Part shown: positions 1 to 8,191 of the stretch, piece after piece
How the letters are laid out: every line of letters begins with the position of its first letter
Position numbering within the stretch: position 1 is the stretch's first letter
Translations under genes and position numbers: made by a program
Notes under the pieces: generated by a model
Seen by the model: the letters and a program-made list of their open reading frames with translations, nothing else
Databases searched by the model: none
What the model was told of the DNA's origin: nothing
Assembly: GCA_934085875.1 (NCBI GenBank)
Contig: CAKOHQ010000007.1
Location: 1 to 38,090, forward strand
Length of the DNA stretch: 38,090 nucleotides
Reading direction: 5' to 3'
Source of the DNA: an uncultured Bacilli bacterium
Lineage (GTDB): Bacteria; Bacillota_I; Bacilli_A; RF39; UBA660

Positions 1-59
1 CTTTCTTTAGGGCCCTCACTATATATTATTATCGAAAAATCTGCTTTTCCTTTTTTTTC

Positions 60-83
60 TTAAATTTTTTTAAAAAAATTTAA
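60..83. repeat. Perfect A/T palindrome in the left intergenic region
   Basis: A 24-bp perfect palindrome made only of A and T (TTAAATTTTTTT followed by its reverse complement). The whole of positions 1-250 has no supportable gene. A possible minus-strand promoter lies at 118-146 (TTGTAT, 17 bp, TATATT) and would serve a gene beyond the left edge. In such AT-rich DNA this palindrome may be chance. Confidence 0.3.
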
Positions 84-250
84 ATAAACAACAAATAATA
101 AAAATTATATATTCAAAAATATATTTTCTGCTACATTCTAATACAAAAAAAATATATTTAATAAATCATTAAAAAATTAATTGTCATATAAATTTATTAA
201 AATATCCATAGAATACAACAACATGATAAAATATAAAATTTTTCAAAATT

Positions 251-274
251 AAAAAAAGACAGATAATTCTGTCA
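251..274 (-). terminator. Intrinsic terminator of the arginine deiminase operon
   Basis: Read on the minus strand, GACAGA-ATTA-TCTGTC forms a perfect 6-bp stem followed directly by seven T. It starts six bases after the stop codon of the antiporter gene, the last gene of the operon. Confidence 0.85.
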
Positions 275-279
275 TTTTA

Positions 280-1725
280 TTAACCCATTACTAATGCAAA
301 TAATGATAATACTACTATGTTGGCTATTGCAATAGTAAGTACTATTTTGAAAGCAAATTTAACCCAGGTAGAATATTCTACTTTTGCTAATGCTAAACCA
401 CCCATTATTGCTCCACATGTTGGAGTAATTAAGTTTACAAGTCCATTTGCAGATACCATTGTCATTACAGATACTTCTGTACTATAACCTAATTGCGCTG
501 CAAGAGGTGCAATAATTGGAGTCGATAATGTTGCAAGCCCACTACTTGATGGTACTAATATTGATAATATAATATGTAATATATAATTAAGTGGTACAAA
601 TGCTAATTCTGGTAATTTAGATAGCATATTTGCTGCATTATAAATTATATAATTATCTAAGTATGTTGTTTTCATTAATACACTAGCTCCACGAGCTACT
701 GCTATAATTAATATAACACCTATCATATCATCTGCACCATCTACGAATGTATCAACAAATCCTTTTTCACCAAATTTATTAATGATAGCAATGATGATTG
801 ACATAACTAAGAACCATAATGCAGATTCATAGAACCACCAGTTACCTAAACTAGAACCAGTAAGCCATCCAGTAAATTTATCAAATAATGTTATATTAAA
901 TTCACCCCATGGAATAAATCCAATAATCATTATTACAAATGTTAATGCAAATAAATATAATGTAACTTTTTGTTTTCCAGTTAAAACTGCTTTATCTTTA
1001 GTAGTTGTTTCATATTTACCAAATTTCTTTTCAGCATTATTTTGTTCTCTTAAACTCATTATTGTTGAACCTTTATCACGTTTAACTTTAGCAGCATAAC
1101 GTAATACGAAGAAACAACTTATTGCAAGTGATGTTAGCCATAATATAACACCAATCATAATTACTAATCCTTGATTAGCTTTAATTCCATCTGGCAAAGC
1201 ACTTATTGCAGCACCAGTTGCAAATGGATTAATAGTTGAACCTAGAACCCCACTACCAGCACCAAGTAGTATGGTAGCAGACCCTACAACAGGATCCATT
1301 CCAGCAGCCATCATAGTTGCTGCCAATAATACATAAAAACCTACTGTTTCTTCAAGCATTCCATAAGTTGTTCCACCTACTGAAAATATAAACATCAAGA
1401 TAGGAATTAAAAGTAATTCTCTTCCCTTTAATTTTTGTACTAATGCTTTAATACCAGTTTCAAGAGCACCAGTCTTATTTATAACAGCTAAGAAACCTCC
1501 TAAAACCATTATAAATATTGATACATCTACTGCATCTTCAAAGCCTAATATTGGTGACATTAATACATCTGATAATTTTGCACCAACTGTTCCACTTCCA
1601 TTAACAATATTTTCTCCTACAAACTTTGCATTTGGAAGTAAATGTGATAATATTCCTAAACCAAATATTAGTATAAGAATAATTGAAAAAGCTGATAACA
1701 TTGTTTTCTTTTTCTTTTTTGCCAT
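280..1725 (-). CDS. YfcC family basic amino-acid antiporter (arcD role)
   Basis: Integral membrane transporter of 481 residues with about a dozen hydrophobic segments and a lysine-rich N-terminus (MAKKKKK). The conserved stretch EETVGFYVLLAA...GSGVLGSTINPFATG at roughly residues 125-170 is typical of the YfcC group in the C4-dicarboxylate/arginine-ornithine transporter superfamily. It is the last gene of the arc operon; its AAGGAGG ribosome binding site lies in the end of arcC, with one base between arcC stop and this ATG. By position it should exchange arginine for ornithine, the job done by ArcD in other arc operons. The substrate is inferred from context, while the family call is firm. It is not the classical APC-type ArcD. 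Confidence 0.85.
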   Translation of the reverse strand: MAKKKKKTMLSAFSIILILIFGLGILSHLLPNAKFVGENIVNGSGTVGAKLSDVLMSPILGFEDAVDVSIFIMVLGGFLAVINKTGALETGIKALVQKLKGRELLLIPILMFIFSVGGTTYGMLEETVGFYVLLAATMMAAGMDPVVGSATILLGAGSGVLGSTINPFATGAAISALPDGIKANQGLVIMIGVILWLTSLAISCFFVLRYAAKVKRDKGSTIMSLREQNNAEKKFGKYETTTKDKAVLTGKQKVTLYLFALTFVIMIIGFIPWGEFNITLFDKFTGWLTGSSLGNWWFYESALWFLVMSIIIAIINKFGEKGFVDTFVDGADDMIGVILIIAVARGASVLMKTTYLDNYIIYNAANMLSKLPELAFVPLNYILHIILSILVPSSSGLATLSTPIIAPLAAQLGYSTEVSVMTMVSANGLVNLITPTCGAIMGGLALAKVEYSTWVKFAFKIVLTIAIANIVVLSLFALVMG

Positions 1726-1726
1726 T

Positions 1727-2671
1727 TTATTTTTTCCTCCTTATAGTTGTACCATTTTTACCTTTTATTGCATCAAGTGCATTTTCTAAAGAACTAATAA
1801 CTGCTACTTTTTTATCATCATTTTCTACAAATGACATACAAGCTTCAATTTTTGGCAACATACTACCAGGTTTAAATTCTTTTGATTTAATAAAATATTT
1901 TAAATCACTTATATCTACATCATCTAATCCAGTTTGATTTTCTGTATTAAAGTTGATATAGACTTTATCAATTGAAGTAAGTATTAAAAGCATATCAGCA
2001 TCTATTAATTTTCCAAGTAAACTTGCAGTTTTATCTTTATCTATAACTGCATCTACTCCCTCTAATAGTTCTATTTTATTTGTTCTTACAACTGGTATTC
2101 CACCACCACCACATGCAATAACTACGACATCATCATCAATAAGTTTTTTTATAACATTTTTTTCAATAATGTCTATTGGTTCAGGAGATGGTACTACTCT
2201 CCTAAAACCTCGCCCAGCATCTTCTTTCATGATATAGCCTTTTTCATTTTCGATTTTTACCGCTTCACTTTTTGTATAAAAATCTCCAATAGGTTTTGTA
2301 GGATTTTTAAAGGCTTTATCTTTCTTATCTACTAGGACTTGTGTTATTAAGGTTGCACAATTTTTAACAATACCACATCTTTCTAATTCATCTTGTAAGC
2401 ATTGTTGTAATTGGTAACCAATATAACCTTGACTCATACTTCCACATTCAGCAAAAGGCATATCCGGTGTTTTAACTTTGCCATTTGATGCATATTCCAT
2501 TGCTAGACTTATTGCTCCTACTTGTGGACCATTTCCATGCGTAAGTACTATTTTATTTCCATCTTTAATTAAATCTACAAGTATTTTACTTACGCTTTCC
2601 AATATTTTTAATTGTTCACTAGGAGTTTTGCCTAAAGCATTTCCTCCTAGCGCAACCACTATTTTACTCAT
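1727..2671 (-). CDS. arcC: Carbamate kinase
   Basis: Cytoplasmic kinase of 314 residues, the normal length. It converts carbamoyl phosphate and ADP into ATP, ammonia and CO2, the energy-yielding last step of the arginine deiminase pathway. Visible family motifs are VVALGGNALG at the N-terminus, HGNGPQVG near residue 46, ACGGGGIPVV near 187 and DKDKTASLLG near 212. The start ATG overlaps the arcB stop in ATGAGTAA, an 8-base overlap. No good ribosome binding site precedes it, so translation is probably coupled to arcB. Confidence 0.96.
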   Translation of the reverse strand: MSKIVVALGGNALGKTPSEQLKILESVSKILVDLIKDGNKIVLTHGNGPQVGAISLAMEYASNGKVKTPDMPFAECGSMSQGYIGYQLQQCLQDELERCGIVKNCATLITQVLVDKKDKAFKNPTKPIGDFYTKSEAVKIENEKGYIMKEDAGRGFRRVVPSPEPIDIIEKNVIKKLIDDDVVVIACGGGGIPVVRTNKIELLEGVDAVIDKDKTASLLGKLIDADMLLILTSIDKVYINFNTENQTGLDDVDISDLKYFIKSKEFKPGSMLPKIEACMSFVENDDKKVAVISSLENALDAIKGKNGTTIRRKK

Positions 2672-3656
2672 TTTTCATTGTAGCATACATAACTGCTTTT
2701 ATAGTATGCATCCTATTCTCTGCTTGATCAAATACTTTTGATTGATTACTATTAAATACTTTATCAGTAACTTCCATTTCTTTAAGTCCAAATTTTTCAT
2801 AAACATCTTTACCAATAGTTGTATTCAAATCATGAAATGATGGTAAACAATGTAAGAATATTGCATTAGCTTTAGCATTAGACATTACATTATCATTAAC
2901 TTGATAAGCATTAAGTAATTTAATTCTTTCATTCCATACTTCATCTGGCTCTCCCATAGATACCCAAACATCTGTATATATAACATCTGCATCTTTGGTA
3001 CCAACATTAACATCCTCTGTAAAACTAATTGTTGCACCTGTTGAACTAGCTATTTCTTTAGCTTTAATAACCAAATCTAAATTAGGCCATAAACTCTTAG
3101 GAGCACAAGCAACAAAATGCATTCCCATTTTAGCGCAAACTATCATTAAAGAATTTGCAACATTATTTCTAGCATCTCCCATGAATACTAATTTTATATC
3201 TTTTAAATGTCCAAAATTTTCTTCAACAGTTAATACATCTGCTAACATTTGAGTAGGATGAAATTCCGTAGTTAAACCATTCCAAACTGGAACTCCAGCA
3301 TTCTCTGCTAATATTTCTACAATACTTTGCTCAAATCCACGATATTCAATTCCATCGTACATTCTACCTAATACTTTTGCTGTATCACTTATACTTTCCT
3401 TTTTACCCATTTGACTACTTCCAGGATCTAAATATGTAACTCCCATACCTAAATCTCTACCAGCAACTTCAAAAGCACAACGTGTTCTAGTAGAAGTTTT
3501 TTCAAATAAAAGTACAATGTTTTTTCCTTTTAAATATTCATGAGATATATTATTTTTCTTCTTTTCTTTTAAATCTTTAGACAAATCCAACAAATATCTA
3601 ATTTCTTCCGGAGTATAATCAATTAATGTTAAAAAATTCCTGCCAGTTAAATTCAT
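2664..3656 (-). CDS. arcB: Ornithine carbamoyltransferase, catabolic
   Basis: 330 residues from the chosen start, the usual length. In the arc pathway it runs phosphorolysis of citrulline to ornithine and carbamoyl phosphate. Motifs seen are EKTSTRTRCAFEVA (carbamoyl-phosphate binding STRT), FHPTQMLADV (HPTQ) and FLHCLPSFHD (the HCLP ornithine loop). The start MNLTGRNF is preferred because AAAGGA lies 8 bases before its ATG; the ATGs further upstream in frame have no usable site. With this start the gene still overlaps the 3' end of arcA by 38 bases. Position between arcA and arcC argues for the catabolic rather than the biosynthetic enzyme. Confidence 0.95.
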   Translation of the reverse strand: MNLTGRNFLTLIDYTPEEIRYLLDLSKDLKEKKKNNISHEYLKGKNIVLLFEKTSTRTRCAFEVAGRDLGMGVTYLDPGSSQMGKKESISDTAKVLGRMYDGIEYRGFEQSIVEILAENAGVPVWNGLTTEFHPTQMLADVLTVEENFGHLKDIKLVFMGDARNNVANSLMIVCAKMGMHFVACAPKSLWPNLDLVIKAKEIASSTGATISFTEDVNVGTKDADVIYTDVWVSMGEPDEVWNERIKLLNAYQVNDNVMSNAKANAIFLHCLPSFHDLNTTIGKDVYEKFGLKEMEVTDKVFNSNQSKVFDQAENRMHTIKAVMYATMKNE

Positions 3657-4968
3657 CTTCTTCATCCTTTCCATAGGTGGGTACATCAAACATTTCAATA
3701 TCTTCTTTTACTTCATTTTTAATACTTAAATCTTCTCTTACTAAAGGCATACTCATACAACGAGGGCCTCCTCTACCACGAGATAATTCAGCACTATTCA
3801 TTTCGATAACTTTAAGTCCATGTTCTCTTAGTATATTATTAGTTATATTATTTCTGTTGTATACTACAACTACACCAGGTGCTATTGCCAAAGTATTAGT
3901 TCCATCATTCCATTGTTCTCTTTCACTACTTGTTTTTTCTCCACCAGCACATGGAATTAATTCAACCTTTCTTCCTAAATATTTTTCTAATATTTCTTCT
4001 AAACTTCCGCTAACTTCAATAACATTTAAGTCTTCATCACTATCAGGAATATCCCCTTCAGTAATTTCAAATACTTGTAATGTTTCCATTATTCCTGGAT
4101 GATATGTAAATTTATCATAATCAATTTGAGTAAATACAGTATCTAAATGCATAAATGCACGACTTTCTGGAATATTAAATGCAAGTATAGTATCTATCAT
4201 ACAATCAGGATCACGAAACATATTTTTAGCAAGCTCATCAATTGCAGCAGCTTCAGTTCTTTGACTAATTCCAACAGCAAGTACATGTTCACTTAAATTT
4301 AAAACATCTCCACCTTCAATATGATAAGACAAATATCTATCATAATATTTCTTTACATCTTTGTTATAATCAGGATGATAATTAAATATATATTCTGCAT
4401 AAATTGTCTCTCTATTTCTAGTAACAGAATACATTTTATTTAAAATAATACCATTACCACTACTAGCAAAAGGATCACGAGTAAAATATAAGTTTGGCAT
4501 AGGATCAGCAATAAACTCTGATTCTTCACTAACTAAATCTACTAAAGACTTTTCTATTTCTCTTTTCTTTCTACTAATATCTCCTATTTTAATACCTTCC
4601 ATAGTTTTTAAAACTAATTCTTTTTTATTTACAAAACTCTTTAAATACTCATAAACTAATGTCTTATACTTAGGAGTACGTATACCAGCCTCATATATAA
4701 ATTGTCTTATAAACTTATCTTCTATTTCACTACTAAGATTTAATACATCAGCCATTAAATCTTCCAAAAACACTACTTCAACTCCATTACTTCTTAATAT
4801 AGTAACAAATTCTTCATGTTCTTTTATTGCATCTGGTAAATAAGGAATATCATCAAATAACAATCTACTTAATGTATCTGGAGTTAAATTCAATAACTCA
4901 TTACCAGGTCTATGTAACAGCACTTTTTTAAGTGGTGCAATTTCACTTCTTACATTTATCACACTCAT
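3619..4968 (-). CDS. arcA: Arginine deiminase with C-terminal extension
   Basis: Hydrolyses arginine to citrulline and ammonia, the first step of the pathway. At 449 residues it is longer than the usual 405-420. Catalytic features are present: FTRDPF near residue 165, GGD near 220, the HLDTVFTQ histidine motif, and the nucleophile Cys404 in GGPRCMSMP. The family normally ends a few residues after SMP.ERED; here about 35 further residues, acidic and aromatic (DEEDEFNWQEFF), follow and run into arcB. The start has AAGGAG 7 bases upstream, and an extended -10 promoter lies in the preceding gap. First gene of arcA-arcB-arcC-antiporter. Confidence 0.95.
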   Translation of the reverse strand: MSVINVRSEIAPLKKVLLHRPGNELLNLTPDTLSRLLFDDIPYLPDAIKEHEEFVTILRSNGVEVVFLEDLMADVLNLSSEIEDKFIRQFIYEAGIRTPKYKTLVYEYLKSFVNKKELVLKTMEGIKIGDISRKKREIEKSLVDLVSEESEFIADPMPNLYFTRDPFASSGNGIILNKMYSVTRNRETIYAEYIFNYHPDYNKDVKKYYDRYLSYHIEGGDVLNLSEHVLAVGISQRTEAAAIDELAKNMFRDPDCMIDTILAFNIPESRAFMHLDTVFTQIDYDKFTYHPGIMETLQVFEITEGDIPDSDEDLNVIEVSGSLEEILEKYLGRKVELIPCAGGEKTSSEREQWNDGTNTLAIAPGVVVVYNRNNITNNILREHGLKVIEMNSAELSRGRGGPRCMSMPLVREDLSIKNEVKEDIEMFDVPTYGKDEEDEFNWQEFFNIN

Positions 4969-4997
4969 AAATTCTTCTCCTTCTATTCTACATTACT

Positions 4998-5006
4998 AGT
5001 ATAACA
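4998..5006 (-). promoter_or_regulatory. Extended -10 promoter of the arc operon
   Basis: On the minus strand TG-T-TATACT fits the extended -10 pattern TGnTATAAT, about 30 bases before the arcA ATG. The -35 region is poor (TTTAAA at 17 bp). I see no convincing ArgR box. Confidence 0.55.
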
Positions 5007-5028
5007 TATAAATTATTTTTTTTAAAAC

Positions 5029-5060
5029 AAAAAAGTGAAAATAATATTAAATTTCACTTT
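5029..5060 (-). terminator. Terminator of the amino-acid ABC operon
   Basis: Minus strand: AAAGTGAAA, a 11-base loop, TTTCACTTT and a T run. The 9-bp stem separates the ABC transporter operon from arcA, so the two are probably separate transcription units with some read-through possible. Confidence 0.75.
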
Positions 5061-5069
5061 ATTATACTT

Positions 5070-5795
5070 TTATAAATTTAACAGTCCCAAAAACTTCTTT
5101 AAACTATCACTTTTAGGATTATTAAAAATATCATCAACACTCCCAGTTTCTATTATTTCTCCATTATTCATATATATTATTTTATTACTAACATTCTTAA
5201 TAAATTTCATTTCATGAGATACAATAATCATTGTCATTCCATCATCAGCAATAGATTTAATAACGTCTTCAACTTCAAGTACCATTTCAGGATCCAAAGC
5301 ACTTGTAGGTTCATCAAAAAGTATTATATCTGGTTTCATAATAAGAGTTCTAATAATTGCAACACGTTGTTTTTCTCCACCAGATAACTCTTTAGGATAA
5401 TTATTTATTTTATCAACTAAATTAAATCTTTTAAGTAATCCCTTAGCTTCTTTAATAGATTTATCTCTACTCATGATTTTTAATTTATTTGGTGCCAATA
5501 TAATATTTTCTAACACTGTTAAATTATCAAATAAATTAAATGATTGAAACACCATACCAATATGCCTTCTTATTTCATTTAAATTATTTTTTTCTTTTAA
5601 AATATCTTTTCCTTTAAATACAATTTCACCACTATCAGGAATTTCTAACATGTTTAAACATCTTAAACAAGTACTTTTCCCACAGCCACTAGGACCTATT
5701 ATAGCAAAACGATCCCCATCATTAACTTCAAAACAAATATTCTTTAGCACAGTCTTTTTATTAAAACTTTTATTTATATTTTTAACCTCTAGCAT
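5070..5795 (-). CDS. Polar amino-acid ABC transporter, ATP-binding protein
   Basis: GlnQ/HisP-type ATPase of 241 residues. Walker A GPSGCGKST is at residues 34-42, the Q-loop is in VFQSFNLF, the signature is LSGGEKQRV, Walker B is IILFDEPTSALD, and the switch histidine is in IIVSHEM. It powers import with the permease and binding lipoprotein encoded just upstream. Its start overlaps the end of the permease gene by 14 bases and has GAGAGG upstream. Substrate cannot be read from the sequence; the arc operon directly downstream makes arginine or a related basic amino acid the best guess. Confidence 0.93.
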   Translation of the reverse strand: MLEVKNINKSFNKKTVLKNICFEVNDGDRFAIIGPSGCGKSTCLRCLNMLEIPDSGEIVFKGKDILKEKNNLNEIRRHIGMVFQSFNLFDNLTVLENIILAPNKLKIMSRDKSIKEAKGLLKRFNLVDKINNYPKELSGGEKQRVAIIRTLIMKPDIILFDEPTSALDPEMVLEVEDVIKSIADDGMTMIIVSHEMKFIKNVSNKIIYMNNGEIIETGSVDDIFNNPKSDSLKKFLGLLNL

Positions 5796-6474
5796 TATTT
5801 AATTTCCTCTCTAAGTTACTAATTAATTTAGCAAGTGATAAAGTTAATAACAAATATATCATTGCAACAATTATTAATGGGAAAAAATAATCATATGTAC
5901 GTGATGCAATAATGTCACTAGCTTTAGTAAGTTCTATAATTCCTATGTAAGCACCAACACTAGTTTCTTTTAAAAGAGTAATAAATTCATTACCCAAAGC
6001 TGGTAATATATTTCTTATTGCTTGAGGTAATATAATATTTTTCATAATAGTACCATATTTCAAACCTAAACTAAGTCCAGCTTCCATCTGTCCTTTATCT
6101 ATACTATTTATTCCACTTCTAATAATTTCAGAAACATACGCTCCACTATTTATTCCAAATGCAAGGACACCAACAACTAATATATTAATATCTACACTTT
6201 TAAATATAACATAATATATTATCATTAATTGTAATATAACAGGTGTTCCCCTTATAATATTTACATAACACTTAGATAAAATATTTAATATTCCTAATTT
6301 TTTATTATTATCGTAGTAATTTCTAATTAATGCAACAATTATTCCAATAACTATACCTAATATAACGGCAAACAAAGCTATTAAAATAGTATTAAATAAT
6401 CCCTCTAATATATATTTATAACGACTTTCATATATTAAACTATAATATAATGTATTCTTAATCCACTCCAACAT
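5782..6474 (-). CDS. Polar amino-acid ABC transporter, permease
   Basis: Permease of 230 residues in the HisM/GlnP family, with about five hydrophobic segments. The EAA loop (GLKYGTIMKNIILPQAIRN, about residues 135-153) contacts the ATPase, and the stretch around ALGNEFITLLKETS is typical of the family. AGGTG stands 5 bases before the ATG. Seven bases separate it from the lipoprotein gene upstream and it overlaps the ATPase gene downstream. As a single permease gene it probably acts as a homodimer. Confidence 0.92.
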   Translation of the reverse strand: MLEWIKNTLYYSLIYESRYKYILEGLFNTILIALFAVILGIVIGIIVALIRNYYDNNKKLGILNILSKCYVNIIRGTPVILQLMIIYYVIFKSVDINILVVGVLAFGINSGAYVSEIIRSGINSIDKGQMEAGLSLGLKYGTIMKNIILPQAIRNILPALGNEFITLLKETSVGAYIGIIELTKASDIIASRTYDYFFPLIIVAMIYLLLTLSLAKLISNLERKLNNARG

Positions 6475-6481
6475 AATTCAC

Positions 6482-7198
6482 CTATTCTGTATATTCTAAA
6501 ACATATTCATCTATCTTACCAGAACTCTTTAATTCATCTATCACTTCATTAATAACATCCATTAATTCTTTATTGTCTTTCTTTACTACCATTCCATAAT
6601 TCTCAGAAGACAATATATTATTTAATATTTTTAAGTTAGAGTTCTTATTTATTATTTGTTTTGCAGGTAATTCATCCATTACAACACAATCTACTTTATT
6701 ATTTTTTAAATCTTCAACAGCTGCTAAATATTTTTTCTGTCTAGTAATAATAGCATTTTTGTAGTTATTAGTTACAAATGTATCTGCTGTACTACCTAAT
6801 TGAACTGCAATCTTCTTAGTATTTAAATCATTAAAATCTGATTCTAAATCACTATTTTTAACTATAACAACTATTTTAGATGTAAAATAATCTTTAGAAA
6901 AATCTACTTGTTTACTTCTTTCTTCTGTATAACTTATTCCAGCTGCACCAATATCAGCTTTACCACTTTTAACTTCATTTATTATAGAATCAAAGGCAAC
7001 ATCTTTTATAACTAATTTTTTATTTAATTTATTTGCAATTTCCTTTATTATATCTACATCTACTCCAACAATTTCATTATTTTGATAATATTCAAATGGA
7101 GCAAAACCAGCTTCTGTAACCATTACAAGCTCATCCTTACTCCTACCACATCCACATAACATAATTAAACATATACTTAATAATATAATTTTTTTCAT
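6482..7198 (-). CDS. Amino-acid ABC transporter substrate-binding lipoprotein
   Basis: Type 3 periplasmic-binding-fold protein (SBP_bac_3), about 238 residues. The N-terminal signal peptide ends in a lipobox LCGC, so the cysteine would be lipidated and the protein tethered outside the membrane. Family features are TEAGFAPFEY, VGVDVDIIKEIA, ADIGAAGISYTEER and VDFSKDYF. Two in-frame ATGs are six bases apart; AGGAG lies only 3 bases from the first but 9 from the second (MKKIILLS), so I chose the second. The first would give 240 residues ending its start at 7204. First gene of the importer operon. Ligand inferred as a polar or basic amino acid. Confidence 0.92.
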   Translation of the reverse strand: MKKIILLSICLIMLCGCGRSKDELVMVTEAGFAPFEYYQNNEIVGVDVDIIKEIANKLNKKLVIKDVAFDSIINEVKSGKADIGAAGISYTEERSKQVDFSKDYFTSKIVVIVKNSDLESDFNDLNTKKIAVQLGSTADTFVTNNYKNAIITRQKKYLAAVEDLKNNKVDCVVMDELPAKQIINKNSNLKILNNILSSENYGMVVKKDNKELMDVINEVIDELKSSGKIDEYVLEYTE

Positions 7199-7223
7199 AT
7201 TCATACACTCCTATACATTAAAA

Positions 7224-7252
7224 ATTATATCATTAAAAAAATGAATTAACAA
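7224..7252 (-). promoter_or_regulatory. Promoter of the amino-acid ABC operon
   Basis: Minus strand: TTGTTA at -35, exactly 17 bases, then TATAAT at -10 with a TG extension (TGATATAAT). It sits about 20 bases before the lipoprotein start and is one of the strongest promoters in the window. Confidence 0.8.
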
Positions 7253-7281
7253 TATTTTATTAATTCGTTTACATGCTAATT

Positions 7282-7947
7282 TTATTTTAATTTTAATGTG
7301 TATGGATTTGAACTTGTTCCATCTCCACCATTTATTAGCACATTTGATTTGATATTGATGCTAGGACGTACACCACTATTACCAATAACAGGGAAATTAT
7401 TAACCAATCCATACCAATTATTAAAAGTCCAATTGTACGCGCCTCCATCGTTGGAAATTGGAGACAAAAGCCACCAAAAAGAAGAAGTTGAATTATATAA
7501 ATAGGATTTAGAACTATCATACTCACCAAGACTCTCATCATATGATCCAATTCCAGCATATTTAGCTTCATTATAACTTAACAAACCAATTGGATATGTT
7601 AAATCTTTATTTATTTTTACTCCTTTTACTGTTGTATCACTTGTATTATTCTTTGATGTAAATCTTGAATAATTATTATCTGAATTTTTTGCACATTCTA
7701 ATGATTTTGAATAATATCCATTATAATAGGTATCTTCTTCTCCTATTCCCGTTCCCTTCTTTAATGTTTTATCATTACAAAATATATTTTCTGCAATATA
7801 ACTTGTATTATTGGTATCTACTACATTTGTTTTATACCAATTTTCTAATGTTATTTTTATCGTACTACTAACAACATTTACATGAGTTGCATCATAAGGA
7901 GTAGCTGCCCATTTATTTCCTACAGCAACATAAGTTTCGATAAAATT
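7282..7947 (-). pseudogene. 5'-truncated surface protein (FISUMP/DUF6273-like C-terminal domain)
   Basis: An uninterrupted minus-strand frame of 221 codons, bounded upstream by TGA and with no ATG or GTG. The first possible start is a TTG at 7584 without a ribosome binding site. The translation looks like the C-terminal domain of secreted proteins common in gut Bacillota: ENWYKTNVVD, YIAENIFCND, LTYPIGLLSYNEAKYAG, FWWLLSPIS, GVRPSINIKSNV and finally GDGTSSNPYTLKL. Full-length relatives carry a signal or prepilin-like N-terminus, which is absent here. Upstream lies the small-RNA locus and not the missing half. I read it as a remnant left by a rearrangement. The domain identity rests on remembered family patterns. 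Confidence 0.75.
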
Positions 7948-7962
7948 TCAAAAAAAATTGTA

Positions 7963-7991
7963 TTGACACATCACTATCATGATGTTAAAAT
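7963..7991 (+). promoter_or_regulatory. Promoter of the putative antitoxin small RNA
   Basis: TTGACA (7963-7968), exactly 17 bases, TAAAAT (7986-7991). The spacer contains the dyad CATCA-6-TGATG (7969-7984), including the palindrome ATCATGAT, which might be an operator. Transcription should begin near 7998. Confidence 0.75.
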
Positions 7992-7997
7992 TAATTT

Positions 7998-8072
7998 AAG
8001 TAGAGCATCTACTTTATAATGCCTACCCATGTGTTGGATAAGCACTCGTATTAATTACGAGTCTTTTATTTT
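7998..8072 (+). ncRNA. Putative small RNA, antitoxin of a type I toxin-antitoxin pair
   Basis: About 75 nt between a near-consensus promoter and a strong intrinsic terminator, with no open reading frame. A 5' hairpin is formed by AAGTAGA-GCA-TCTACTT (7998-8014). The terminator hairpin is ACTCGTA-TTAAT-TACGAGT (8044-8062), followed by CTTTTATTTT. Bases 8038-8059 are complementary to 8119-8141 in the leader of the next transcript, with one unpaired T at 8132. The hairpin loops UUAAU here and AUUAA there are also complementary. This is the layout of an antisense regulator acting on a neighbouring mRNA. I do not recognise it as a known RNA family. Confidence 0.6.
8044..8072 (+). terminator. Terminator of the small RNA
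   Basis: A perfect 7-bp stem with a 5-base loop, followed by a T-rich tract on the plus strand only. On the minus strand no T run follows, so it is one-directional. Confidence 0.8.
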
Positions 8073-8098
8073 ACATTAATATGTTACCATAATATAAT
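8070..8098 (+). promoter_or_regulatory. Promoter of the putative toxin mRNA
   Basis: TTTACA (8070-8075), exactly 17 bases, TATAAT (8093-8098). It begins inside the T tract of the small-RNA terminator, so the second transcript starts about 30 bases after the first ends, near 8105. Confidence 0.75.
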
Positions 8099-8117
8099 AT
8101 TTATATTAGGTAGAACA

Positions 8118-8141
8118 ACGTAATTAATACGTAGTGCTTAT
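8118..8141 (+). promoter_or_regulatory. Antisense target and hairpin in the toxin mRNA leader
   Basis: ACGTA-ATTAA-TACGT (8118-8132) is a 5-bp hairpin near the 5' end of the second transcript. It is followed by AGTGCTTAT. Together they are the complement of small-RNA bases 8038-8059, apart from one extra T. TAGTGCTTA (8132-8140) can also pair with TAAGCACTA (8281-8289) after the coding region. Confidence 0.6.
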
Positions 8142-8191
8142 AAGATTTAGTCTAAATCCATTTTTGTAGGAGGATAAAGATCATACTTAAT

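Noticed and set aside
1..63. 20-codon plus-strand open end at the left edge
   Set aside because: The frame from base 1 to the TAA at 61-63 could be the tail of a gene, but it is too short to recognise and there is no terminator after it.
7300..7325. tRNA T-arm-like sequence GTTCAAATCC on the minus strand
   Set aside because: It falls inside the codons for the GTSSNPYTL end of the surface-protein remnant, and no acceptor stem, D-arm or anticodon arm can be built around it.
8038..8141. Inverted repeats as ends of an invertible promoter
   Set aside because: The repeat pair could suggest a DNA-inversion switch. The segment between is only about 60 bp, no recombinase gene is near, and one copy is a functional terminator hairpin. 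Antisense RNA pairing explains the pattern better.
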